Positions 1 to 7,817 of a DNA stretch of 21,271 bases are shown piece after piece (the first letter of the stretch is position 1; the number at the start of each line of letters is the position of its first letter). A program made the position numbers and the translations under genes. The stretch lies in IMG/VR virus record IMGVR_UViG_3300038441_001139, positions 1-21,271 of that record; one strand, written 5' to 3'. The notes beneath the pieces were generated by a model, which worked only from the letters and a program-made list of their open reading frames with translations, did not search any database and was not told the DNA's origin. Source of the stretch: a virus.

Positions 1-77
1 TCGCCGCGTTCGCTGACGATCTTCAGGTCAGGGGTCAGCCCGGTGACCTTCCCGTACTTGTACGTCGGGACGGGCAT
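1..77 (-). CDS. Hypothetical phage protein, 5' part only
   Basis: An ATG at 77 opens a frame that stays open to the left edge, giving the first 25 residues (MPVPTYKYGKVTGLTPDLKI, then VSERG). It starts 4 bases after the stop of the basic protein gene. The run of AAG codons that ends that gene (GAAGAAG) can act as its Shine-Dalgarno sequence, which suggests coupled translation. The fragment is too short to assign a family and I do not recognise it. It belongs to the same minus-strand late operon and continues outside the window. Confidence 0.6.
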   Translation of the reverse strand, partial: MPVPTYKYGKVTGLTPDLKIVSERG

Positions 78-81
78 CAGA

Positions 82-369
82 TCACTTCTTCTTCATCAGG
101 TGGCTGGCGACCTTGGCGACCTTCGCCGCCTTAGCGGTCTGGTCGATGGGCCGACCGGGTGCCTTGGGCTGCTTGGCCGGGCGGGTGGGCATCGCACCCT
201 GCCGGTTGAAGGCCGCGTTCGGTGAGGCCACGGCGCGTGCCCGGGCGCTGGCCCTCGGTGCGCTACCGGCGGGCTTCGGTGCCTTGACCGTCGGGGTCGG
301 CCGTGGCCCGATGGGCTGGGGCGTGCCGTACAGGCCCGTGATGGCCTTGGACTTCCTCGGTGTTGCCAT
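82..369 (-). CDS. Small highly basic Ala/Pro/Lys-rich protein, histone-H1-like composition
   Basis: This gene encodes 95 residues with about 20 Lys/Arg against a single Asp and no Glu. It is rich in Pro and Ala, has repeated AK/VAK steps near the end (TAKAAKVAKVASHL) and finishes in three lysines. Such composition is typical of disordered nucleic-acid-binding tails, like those of histone H1 or mycobacterial-type nucleoid proteins. Binding to DNA, RNA or an acidic partner is inference, and there is no recognisable folded domain. The ATG at 369 overlaps the stop of the preceding acidic-peptide gene (TGATG) and has a good GAGGAG 5 bases upstream. A GTG one codon earlier is possible but has worse spacing. 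It lies immediately after a gene for a strongly acidic peptide. Confidence 0.75.
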   Translation of the reverse strand: MATPRKSKAITGLYGTPQPIGPRPTPTVKAPKPAGSAPRASARARAVASPNAAFNRQGAMPTRPAKQPKAPGRPIDQTAKAAKVAKVASHLMKKK

Positions 370-476
370 CACTTCTCCTCGTCTGCCGGATCGGTTTCCC
401 GCTCCGTCTTGGGATCGGGCGGTGACGTGAAGTCATCGTCCTCCACAATGTCGGTGTCGGGATCGATCTCGGTCAT
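369..476 (-). CDS. 35-residue strongly acidic peptide
   Basis: This short gene encodes 35 residues, about 15 of them Asp/Glu and only 3 Lys/Arg, including the stretch VEDDDFTSPPDPKTERE. No domain or hydrophobic segment is visible, so it is probably disordered. Evidence that it is real: its ATG overlaps the stop of the membrane-peptide gene by four bases (ATGA), its TGA overlaps the ATG of the basic-protein gene (TGATG), and without it the strict gene packing would be broken by about 100 bases. A GGAG lies 9 bases upstream of the start. It may be a charge partner of the basic protein that follows. Function unknown. Confidence 0.6.
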   Translation of the reverse strand: MTEIDPDTDIVEDDDFTSPPDPKTERETDPADEEK

Positions 477-616
477 GCGAACGAACTCCAGAGCAGGGCC
501 ACGCAGATCAGGATGATCGCCCACACGGAGAGGTCGCGGCCCCGTGCCTCGACCTGCACCACGACGGCGAAGATCAGGGCGATGATCACCAAGATGTCGG
601 GGATGGTCACGTCCAT
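473..616 (-). CDS. 47-residue membrane peptide with two helices (holin-like candidate)
   Basis: Translating from the ATG at 616 gives 47 residues. There are two hydrophobic segments, about residues 7-20 (DILVIIALIFAVVV) and 31-46 (VWAIILICVALLWSSF), separated by a short charged turn (QVEARGRDLS). This hairpin layout in a tiny late-operon protein downstream of tail genes fits a small holin or another phage membrane peptide. However, it lacks a charged C-terminal tail, and no endolysin gene is in view to support a lysis role. GAGGTGA lies 5 bases upstream of the start. The stop overlaps the next ATG (ATGA). The gene is certain enough from RBS, overlap and hydrophobic pattern; the holin role is a guess. 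Confidence 0.65.
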   Translation of the reverse strand: MDVTIPDILVIIALIFAVVVQVEARGRDLSVWAIILICVALLWSSFA

Positions 617-625
617 CGTCTCACC

Positions 626-1003
626 TCATGTTTCCTCGTCGTCCGTCAGCCGTGCGTTGAGGTACCGGACCGCGTCGATGAGGTCCGCGACGGCGTGTGC
701 CGTCTGCGCGTTGGTCGGCTGTGACCCACCACGCACGGCGTTCCGGTAGTCCCGCAAGTGCTGGACGTGGTCGCGCATGAACGGGGGGAGCGGCGGGACG
801 TAGGTCCCAGAGAGCGGGTTCTCGCGGTCCATGGTGCTGGTCGGTTCGAAGGCGGCGAGAGCGGCCGACGCGTCCCCGTCCGTCGTGATCCGAAGGGCAC
901 CTTCGTGCAGGTCGGTCTGCACGTGAAAGCCCTGCTCACGCAGGTACTCGCTGACCTCGGCCGGGTCGATCCCGGCCCACTCGGGATGCAGATACTCGCC
1001 CAT
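626..1003 (-). CDS. Conserved-looking hypothetical protein, 125 residues
   Basis: The ATG at 1003 shares one base with the tail-fibre stop (TGATG), so I prefer it to longer upstream starts that would run inside the fibre gene. The N-terminal half (IDPAEVSEYLREQGFHV, then ALRITTDGD) looks like a small mixed alpha/beta fold. A proline-rich linker (YVPPLPP) follows, then a helical C-terminal half (AHAVADLIDAVRYLNARL) ending in acidic residues. I do not recognise a family. Its position right after the tail fibre suggests a virion or fibre-assembly role, but nothing in the sequence proves it. It ends 9 bases before the small membrane-peptide gene. Confidence 0.75.
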   Translation of the reverse strand: MGEYLHPEWAGIDPAEVSEYLREQGFHVQTDLHEGALRITTDGDASAALAAFEPTSTMDRENPLSGTYVPPLPPFMRDHVQHLRDYRNAVRGGSQPTNAQTAHAVADLIDAVRYLNARLTDDEET

Positions 1004-3747
1004 CACACCGCCGTCCAGTAGCCGTTCACGATCAAGGTGTACGTGATCGTTCCGGCTGTTCCCATCGAGACACCAAAGTCGATCTGCCGGTTGTTCGTGC
1101 CACCGCACAGGACGAAGTGGCACTCGGTGATCATGTACTGGTTAGCCACGACTCCGGGCGTTCCCTCGATCAGGTACTGGGCTGCCGATCCGTAGTCGTA
1201 CACCCGGAACCGCCCCGACGGTGACACGACGCTGTGCTTCGCCACCAACTGCACGCTCACGGCCTTGGCCGTGCCAGCCGGGATTGACGTGATCTCTACC
1301 GAGTGCGACTGCCCGATGTCAGCCGTCGTCGTCGCCCCGCCGTACACCGTCTGGTGTGTCGCCAGCGGAACGTAGCGGTACATCTGCCCGCCGATGACCC
1401 GCAGTTCGGCGGCTTGGAACGTGTCGTCGGTCTGGAGCAGGTTCGCGCCGCCACGCTTGATGTTCGTGTCCTTGCCGTTCCCGAAGATGATCTCGCCCGC
1501 GCTGCCGTCCTGAATACCCCGAAGCCCGATGGCATTGGCGACATCCACGTCGGAGAACTCAGAGTCATCGCCGATCTGGAGCCGTTCGTCGTTGCCACCC
1601 GCTGGCCCGATGCGGAGTGCGCCGGGCGCGGGTGAGGAGAACGGCGTGTCGCCACCGAACAGCAGGCCGTTGGTGCCCAGCGTGATCTCGGACCGTGCGG
1701 CCCCGTCGCTGCCCCGGAGGCGGAAGATGCCACCGGCGAGGGCATCGATCTGGAGGCCGCCCGCGTCGAGGACGACCGCGTTCGCGATGTAGCCCGGCGA
1801 CCACGGGGTCACGACCGTGGACGCCTCCAACTTCACGGCATCGAACCACGCCGTGGTCCCAACGGCCCCGTTCATCACGCACCGGACGTAGACCGAGGTC
1901 GCCGATCCCGAATACCACGCGACTGCGGACACCTTGGAACCCGGGTCTTCGAAGTCGGTCGTCGCCGTCTTCGGCGTGGTGTAGACGAGTTGCCCGCCAC
2001 CCGATCCCGTGGCGAGATCGACGTACGCGCCCGAGTTGCCGAGGCTCTGGACCCGGGCCGAGAGCGTGTACCACGTGTCGGTGTTGACCGGCACCTGCTG
2101 GTAGGCGACGTGGCTGCTGCCCTTGCCCAGCATGCGCAGCGACTTGGTGCCGTACACGTACGCGCCCACGTCACCCGCCGCGTTGGCGGCATCCTCACGG
2201 GTCCAGTTGTCGGGGATGATCTGGTTCGTGGAGTGGGTGATCTTCAACTCGTTGAGTGCCGGGCTGACGGCCGGGCTGGCACCCCACGTCAGCAGCCACG
2301 CCCGGTACCAGAAATAGCGCAGCAGGCCAGCCGACGCGATGCTGTTCTTCCACGCCGACGAGGACGGAGCGGTCGGTGGCGCGGCCGACAGGGTGGCGTA
2401 CTCGACCGTGACCCTGCCCTGCCCGCCATTCGTCTCGTCGGTCACGCTGAGGTTGGCGAGGCTGAGGCCGGTGATCGCCGTGGCACCCATGTCGTAGGCG
2501 TGGGTGATGACCGCCCAGCGGACCCTGATCCGGTAGTACCCGACCGTGACCGTGATCCCATGGGAACACGTGGCCGTGACCCGAACGTGGTAGTACGACC
2601 CCTCCACGAACGTGGCCCCGATGATGCGGCTCCTCGCTGCCGAGTCGGCCACCGTGCCCGAGTCGCTGAACGACGCACCGGGTGACCCGGCACTGTCGCT
2701 GTTGATCTCCACCCGGTACGAGGCCTGCGTGCCGCCATCGGGACACGTGAACGACCACGCGACGTTGAGCCTCGGGCTGAGCCAACCGGAACCTGCGTCG
2801 TACGAGGTCTTGCCCAGCCGCCCGGCAGCCGACGGCTCGGTCAGGGTGACGACCGGGTTGGCCGCGATGATGATCGTCTTGGTCGCCGACCACGCGCCCC
2901 ATGACGTGCCGTCGTAGGCACGTGCCCGGGCGTAGTACGTCGTGCCACGGGTGAGCGTGGAGGGCACGGCATTCACGACGGAGCCGGAGGCCCACGATCC
3001 AGACACGGTGGTGTCATTGACCGGGGTCGTGAACGCGGTGTTGTTCGCGACCTGCCACTGGTACTGGGTGAGGTTGTCACCGGCGTCGGGGTCGGTGATC
3101 GTGATCCCGATGTTCGGGGTCTGCGATGCGACCACGCCCGCGCCGTCCTGCCCGGTGACCGCGAGGGTCGGCGCGTTCGGGGCGCGGTTGGTCGTGTACG
3201 TGATCTCCAGATACGCGTCCGACCCCTGCTCGCGGGAGTAAATCTCGCCCACGTCCGACGACGAGTTCGACTCGGCCGATCCGTCCCACGCGATGCCACG
3301 GATGCCGTAGAACGGCGACCCCGCCAGCACGTCCTGCATCATCGCGGTGACCGTGCGGTAGGTCCACGTGCCCTCGGAGGTGGGCAGCGAGTCGTCGGCC
3401 GAGTTGGTGCCGGTGGTGGCGGGTCCCGGGTAGATGACGGCGTTACTGGCGCTCAGACCCGACGACGATCCTTCGGACCACGCCTCGGTGATGCGGGACC
3501 AGTGGACCTCGGGACTGGACCCGAAGGCGACGCTGATCTGGCTGCTCGTCCGGTAGTGCAACTTGGCGTCGGTGATCGACACCCAGCCCGACATGTTGAT
3601 CGAGAAGCCCAGCAGCGTGCGGTAGCGGTAGCCCGCGTAGAGGCCGAACGCCAGCCCGCTCGACGTGCCCTTGCCCTGATCGTAGTTGTCGCTCTCGCGA
3701 CGGGCGATGCACGCGTCCTTGGTGACCGGGAAGTTCGTGGTCGGCAT
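1003..3747 (-). CDS. Tail fibre / minor tail protein with DNRLRE-like, FN3-like and carbohydrate-binding-like modules
   Basis: This gene encodes 914 residues, probably a virion fibre contacting the host surface. Modules by eye: residues 1-185 DNRLRE-like beta domain (RRESDNYDQG; YRTLLGFSI; AYLEITYT); 186-290 FN3-like, opened by NRAPNAPTL; two further beta sandwiches to about 500; about 510-645 a CBM4/9-like jelly roll (KSLRMLGKG, WYTLSARVQ, WFDAVKLEAS). The linker WSPGYIANAVVLDAGGLQID follows, then around 762-777 the fibre motif NIKRGGANLLQTDDTF, close to the NLYRS-A-LKTDD motif of many phage fibres. The last 120 residues look like a beta tip domain. The ATG at 3747 overlaps the upstream stop (TGATG). 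A 32-residue longer version starts inside the upstream gene and is out of character (rich in Arg, His and Asp), so I reject it. Confidence 0.85.
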   Translation of the reverse strand: MPTTNFPVTKDACIARRESDNYDQGKGTSSGLAFGLYAGYRYRTLLGFSINMSGWVSITDAKLHYRTSSQISVAFGSSPEVHWSRITEAWSEGSSSGLSASNAVIYPGPATTGTNSADDSLPTSEGTWTYRTVTAMMQDVLAGSPFYGIRGIAWDGSAESNSSSDVGEIYSREQGSDAYLEITYTTNRAPNAPTLAVTGQDGAGVVASQTPNIGITITDPDAGDNLTQYQWQVANNTAFTTPVNDTTVSGSWASGSVVNAVPSTLTRGTTYYARARAYDGTSWGAWSATKTIIIAANPVVTLTEPSAAGRLGKTSYDAGSGWLSPRLNVAWSFTCPDGGTQASYRVEINSDSAGSPGASFSDSGTVADSAARSRIIGATFVEGSYYHVRVTATCSHGITVTVGYYRIRVRWAVITHAYDMGATAITGLSLANLSVTDETNGGQGRVTVEYATLSAAPPTAPSSSAWKNSIASAGLLRYFWYRAWLLTWGASPAVSPALNELKITHSTNQIIPDNWTREDAANAAGDVGAYVYGTKSLRMLGKGSSHVAYQQVPVNTDTWYTLSARVQSLGNSGAYVDLATGSGGGQLVYTTPKTATTDFEDPGSKVSAVAWYSGSATSVYVRCVMNGAVGTTAWFDAVKLEASTVVTPWSPGYIANAVVLDAGGLQIDALAGGIFRLRGSDGAARSEITLGTNGLLFGGDTPFSSPAPGALRIGPAGGNDERLQIGDDSEFSDVDVANAIGLRGIQDGSAGEIIFGNGKDTNIKRGGANLLQTDDTFQAAELRVIGGQMYRYVPLATHQTVYGGATTTADIGQSHSVEITSIPAGTAKAVSVQLVAKHSVVSPSGRFRVYDYGSAAQYLIEGTPGVVANQYMITECHFVLCGGTNNRQIDFGVSMGTAGTITYTLIVNGYWTAV

Positions 3748-6700
3748 CAGTAGGTACTCGCCGTGACGGTGACGGCGGTCGCGCCGTTGGTGCCGTTCGT
3801 GTTCGTCTGCTGGGTGCCGGTCCAGTCTGCCGTAGCCGTCCACGTCTTGGCGGTCGGGACGTTGGCCGAGAACGCGGCCAGTTCGAACGACGAGTTCTTG
3901 ACGAGGTTCATGCCACCGGGCAGGCGGCCGAAGTTGATCGCGGTCGCGTTGATCCCGTCGGGCGTGATCGCGGTCTGGGCCACGCCGTCGAGGTAGACCG
4001 TGATGCCCGCATCCGTGATCCGAACGTAGTCGGACGAGGACAGGTCGTCGGGCAGGCCGTCGGCCGTCTTGCCCACGTACAGGCCGGTGTCATTCCAGTA
4101 GCCGACCCGCTTCGTGCCCTGCCAGACCTCGATCCCATCAGCCCCATCCCCGATGGAGTTGACCTTGATCGTGCCCGCCGTGATCATCCCGGCGTCGATC
4201 TCACCGGTGGTCAGGAAGTTCGTGACCACCTCATCGAAGGCCATGTCCTCGGCCCCGACGAGGGTCGGGATGGCGCTCACCTGCGCCGACCAGCCCGCCT
4301 CCGGGTTGGCGAGGTAGTCGACCGGGGTGGCGACGGCGTCACTGGTGGCGACGTTGCCCGAGTAGTCGACAGCCCGGACTTGGAACCAGTACGCCGTGGG
4401 CGGATCGGCCACCGGCAAGTCGGTGATGACGACCGTGTTCACGCGTGCCCTGATGGCAGGCGGGGTCCATGTCGACGCAGTCGTGTCCGGGGCACCGGCC
4501 CCGTTGTCGGGGGCGTACCTGATCTCGTTGAACATGAGGTCGGCAGCGGTCGACGGGTCCCAGTTCAGGCCCACGGCCTTGAAGCCCGCGACGGCCGTCA
4601 GGCCCGACGGAACGGTTGGGGCGGTCGCGTCCTTGATCGTGACGGCGGTGACCGTGGCGGTGTACCCGCTGGTGTTGCCGCTGATGTCCCGCGAGTTGGC
4701 CCGCGCCCAGTACCGCTTGTTCCCTGCCACGCCACGAAGCACCGCCACGGTCGTTTCGGGACCGATGCTGACCACGGAGGCGTTGAGCCAGATCGGCGTC
4801 TCCAGCGCCGGATCAGGGTTGGGTGGCTCCGGCGTCTCGTAGGTGAACTGGACGCTGGTGCTGAACAGATCGGCGTCGGCCGGGTGGGTGATGGTCGCCC
4901 GCAGTTCGATGAGCGATGCCCCGGTCGCATCCTCGACCAGCGCGGAGGTCAGGCTGACGAGGGTCGGCACGGCGGGCGGTGTCGTATCCGATCCCGGTGG
5001 CGGGCCACCATCGATGGGCGGGCAGTAGACCTCGGCGTAGAGGCCGGTGTCCTCATCGACCTCATAGACGCAGCCGGTGTTCAGGTCCTCGTAGAACTGG
5101 GACGTGATCGGGTCCGTCGACAGCGGCAGGGTCAGTGGCGTGATCACCACGCTGCCGTCCACGAACGAGACGCCGCCCACCCCGAACGCCTCGGGCGTGT
5201 TGATCGGCGGCTCCCCGAACGTGACCGGCACGCCGTACCCGACCTGCCACTCCTTCGGCAGGCCCGGGTTGATCGACGGGATCAGGTCCGGGTCGGGCGG
5301 GGTCGAGGTCTTCTTGGGCATGACGGTCAACGTCATGTCCGTGTGCCCATCGGGGTAGTACCGCCACTCGACGCCGTAGATCGTCCAGTAGCCGCTGCTG
5401 CCGTACTGGAGCGTGTCGACCACGCCCCGCTCGATCCTGATCAGGATGTTGTCGCCGAGGTCCCAGCCGTCGAACGGCGTGAGCATGTCGGCCCGGATCG
5501 CGAGCGCCATCCGCTTGCCGATCTTCGACAGCACGTTGGCGTTCTCGTTCGCCCGGCGCTGGAGATCGTTCTGGTCGATGATGTCAGGGAAGAACGCGGT
5601 CTTGGCCCGGCGTCCCCACTGGCTCTCGACCAGCCCGCCCTTGCCCACCGCCCGGTAGACCTTGACCTCACCGCGCTTCTGCCCGACCGACAGCACCCGT
5701 GTCGCGAAGTCACCCAGCGCCACCACCCGGAAGTCGTTGAGCAGCCCGCCGTACTCCAGTTCGATGTTCGGCCGGTCCCTGCCCCAGTTGTCGACCAGCG
5801 TCCACTGCCACGCGCTGAAGTCGGCGTTGGTGGGCTTGGCGTAGAACCTCGCCTCGCGCCCCGTGCCCTGCTTGTGTGAGTCGATCAGGCCGGTGATGAA
5901 CGGCAGGCACTCGGCATACGTGCTGTAGATCGTGGCCCGTTCGGCGAGGGCGGTGATCGGACCACGGGTGATGAACCCGACCGGGCTGTCGGGCAGGTTC
6001 TTGTGGTAGTCGATCTGGTCCTTGATGATCCAGTCGAGGGTCTTGTCGATGTACTTGGACCCGCCACCGCCCGTGCCGGTCGCTGCCTTCTCGGCGTTGG
6101 CCGGGTCGTACCGCTCGTCCACCGCCGTCTGGAGCAGGCCGAGGTAGTCGGTGCCGTAGAACACGACGCTGTCCGTGTCGGCATCGAAGTCGGTGATGAT
6201 CCCCGCGAACTTGGTGGCGTAGCGGTCGCCGTAGAACTGCTCGACCGCGAAGTGGGTCTGGTGGGCCTCGATGTACGGGCAGTACGGGTGCAGTGCCGGG
6301 AGGCTGAAGTACACCTCGCCGCCACCGTTGAGGTAGGCGCTGGCCCCGAGGTCCATCGGGTCGTCCACGTACCCGATCAGCGCACCACGCCCGCGCAGGG
6401 TGCCCATCTTGTAGAGCGCGACGCGGACCGGCGCATTGCGGGCGATCTGGGTGGTGAGTTCCACGTCGCCGAGGTCGGGGTTGAAGTCGGCCGTCAGGGT
6501 GAACTCGATGTACGACCACGGCGACCACGATCCCCTGCTGTCCTGTGCCCTGATCCGGTAGGTGTAGGTCCCGGCGGTCAGGGGGCGGCCACCGTACGGC
6601 CGGGCGATCACGCCACTGGTGATCTCATCAGCGGAGGGGAGTACGACTCCGGTGTCCCACACCCGCGTTGACGAGTCCGCGAACGCTGCGTCCGTGTGCG

Positions 6701-7817
6701 CGCTCACCGGCTGCATCTGGAGTTCGAACTGGGCGAGCGGGTTCCCCTCCGGGTCGCTGTACGTTCCGCCGAAGTGCGCCTCCGACATCGCTGCCACTGG
6801 GGCCAGAGCGGTCGCGAGGACCGTCGGGGCCGAAGACGTGATCCGAAGGGCGCGGACTGCTGAGAACGGACCCCACAAACCGGCCGGGTCCTTCGTCTTG
6901 GCTCGCCATTCGTAGTCGGTCTGCAACTTCAGCGCAGCGGCTGCGAGCGAAAGCGGAACCGAGAAGCGCCCGGTCTGGGTTTCGTCCGAGCCTGCGGACT
7001 GGAGACTGGCTGGAAGAGTCCACGTCGCCACCTTCCCTACGTCGTCGGTCTGGTCCTTCAGCCACACCTCGATCAGCCGTGCGGCCATGGGGTCGAGGTC
7101 GGGGTCGGCGTGCTGCCCTTCGAACACGTCACCGAACGAGACATTCGTCGTGCCCGGGTTGAGCAGGGTCGGCGCGGTCGGTGCCCGGTTGACCGGGTCG
7201 TAGGTGATCAGGACGTACGGGCGGTTCCCGGCCGTGCCGTCATGGAACGAGCGGAAGATCGCGCGGTACGAGTTGACCGTCTGGTCGCCCGGCGACTTCA
7301 CGTAGAAGCCGTAGTTGGTGCCGCCCCCGCCGACCGTGTTGTCGACGTACTTCACCGACTTGGGCACGACCGGCTTGATCAAGTTCGTGATGTCAACGAA
7401 CAGCCACGCCTCGTCCTGCGGCATGCCCGTCGAGGGGTTGATCGCAAGCGACTTCTCGACCCCGCCCGTCGCGGACACGGCCTCGTAGTCACCGGCGGTC
7501 CAGACGTTCTCGCCGTTGGTCCCATCGGACCACCCCTCGGTGGCCCGCTCCACCCTGATCTTGGCCTTGGACCCCATCGAGAAGTGGGTCGAGTCGTCCT
7601 CGACCTTCATCGCGAGTTCGGCCTTGATCAGGCGGGCGACCCCGGTCCAGTTCCACGCCACCTGAAGGAGCGAGCGGTAATGCCGCTCGTCAGCACCGGC
7701 ACCGGTCGGGCCGACCAGCATGTGCCGGTCATCACCGCAGCCCTGCGGATCAGCCCCGTTGTTGTCCCGCCTGATCTGCTTCGCCTTGTTGGCGGCGAAC
7801 TGCCGCGTGACGGCCAT
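3747..7817 (-). CDS. Tail hub / minor tail protein, ReqiPepy6 Gp37-like with DNRLRE and FN3 modules
   Basis: This gene encodes 1356 residues. Residues 1-208 resemble a DNRLRE module (HYRSLLQVAWNWTG; ERATEGWSDGTNGENVW; YVLITYDP). Two FN3-like domains follow (about 209-330 from NRAPTAPTL, and 331-450). About 450-870 look like the siphovirus Gp37-like tail-hub region (GRGALIGYVDDP, ATKFAGIITDFDADTDSVVF, WDLGDNILIRIERG). A proline linker, two more FN3 domains (about 944-1060 and 1061-1165) and a C-terminal fibre-like part with EIDAGMITAGTIKV complete it. Such proteins form the tail tip that follows the distal tail protein, which is exactly its place here. The end is odd: NLVKNSSFE, the usual opening of a carbohydrate-binding module, occurs only about 50 residues before the stop. 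The ATG shares a base with the upstream stop (TGATG), and GAGG lies about 11 bases upstream. Confidence 0.85.
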   Translation of the reverse strand: MAVTRQFAANKAKQIRRDNNGADPQGCGDDRHMLVGPTGAGADERHYRSLLQVAWNWTGVARLIKAELAMKVEDDSTHFSMGSKAKIRVERATEGWSDGTNGENVWTAGDYEAVSATGGVEKSLAINPSTGMPQDEAWLFVDITNLIKPVVPKSVKYVDNTVGGGGTNYGFYVKSPGDQTVNSYRAIFRSFHDGTAGNRPYVLITYDPVNRAPTAPTLLNPGTTNVSFGDVFEGQHADPDLDPMAARLIEVWLKDQTDDVGKVATWTLPASLQSAGSDETQTGRFSVPLSLAAAALKLQTDYEWRAKTKDPAGLWGPFSAVRALRITSSAPTVLATALAPVAAMSEAHFGGTYSDPEGNPLAQFELQMQPVSAHTDAAFADSSTRVWDTGVVLPSADEITSGVIARPYGGRPLTAGTYTYRIRAQDSRGSWSPWSYIEFTLTADFNPDLGDVELTTQIARNAPVRVALYKMGTLRGRGALIGYVDDPMDLGASAYLNGGGEVYFSLPALHPYCPYIEAHQTHFAVEQFYGDRYATKFAGIITDFDADTDSVVFYGTDYLGLLQTAVDERYDPANAEKAATGTGGGGSKYIDKTLDWIIKDQIDYHKNLPDSPVGFITRGPITALAERATIYSTYAECLPFITGLIDSHKQGTGREARFYAKPTNADFSAWQWTLVDNWGRDRPNIELEYGGLLNDFRVVALGDFATRVLSVGQKRGEVKVYRAVGKGGLVESQWGRRAKTAFFPDIIDQNDLQRRANENANVLSKIGKRMALAIRADMLTPFDGWDLGDNILIRIERGVVDTLQYGSSGYWTIYGVEWRYYPDGHTDMTLTVMPKKTSTPPDPDLIPSINPGLPKEWQVGYGVPVTFGEPPINTPEAFGVGGVSFVDGSVVITPLTLPLSTDPITSQFYEDLNTGCVYEVDEDTGLYAEVYCPPIDGGPPPGSDTTPPAVPTLVSLTSALVEDATGASLIELRATITHPADADLFSTSVQFTYETPEPPNPDPALETPIWLNASVVSIGPETTVAVLRGVAGNKRYWARANSRDISGNTSGYTATVTAVTIKDATAPTVPSGLTAVAGFKAVGLNWDPSTAADLMFNEIRYAPDNGAGAPDTTASTWTPPAIRARVNTVVITDLPVADPPTAYWFQVRAVDYSGNVATSDAVATPVDYLANPEAGWSAQVSAIPTLVGAEDMAFDEVVTNFLTTGEIDAGMITAGTIKVNSIGDGADGIEVWQGTKRVGYWNDTGLYVGKTADGLPDDLSSSDYVRITDAGITVYLDGVAQTAITPDGINATAINFGRLPGGMNLVKNSSFELAAFSANVPTAKTWTATADWTGTQQTNTNGTNGATAVTVTASTY

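Noticed and set aside
1004-1123. 40-residue upstream extension of the 125-residue protein
   Set aside because: It overlaps the fibre's C-terminal coding region out of frame. The ATG at 1003 overlaps the fibre stop exactly.
3748-3843. 32-residue N-terminal extension of the tail fibre
   Set aside because: It lies wholly inside the hub gene in another frame, has the composition of an out-of-frame stretch, and the ATG at 3747 has the same TGATG junction seen at other genes.
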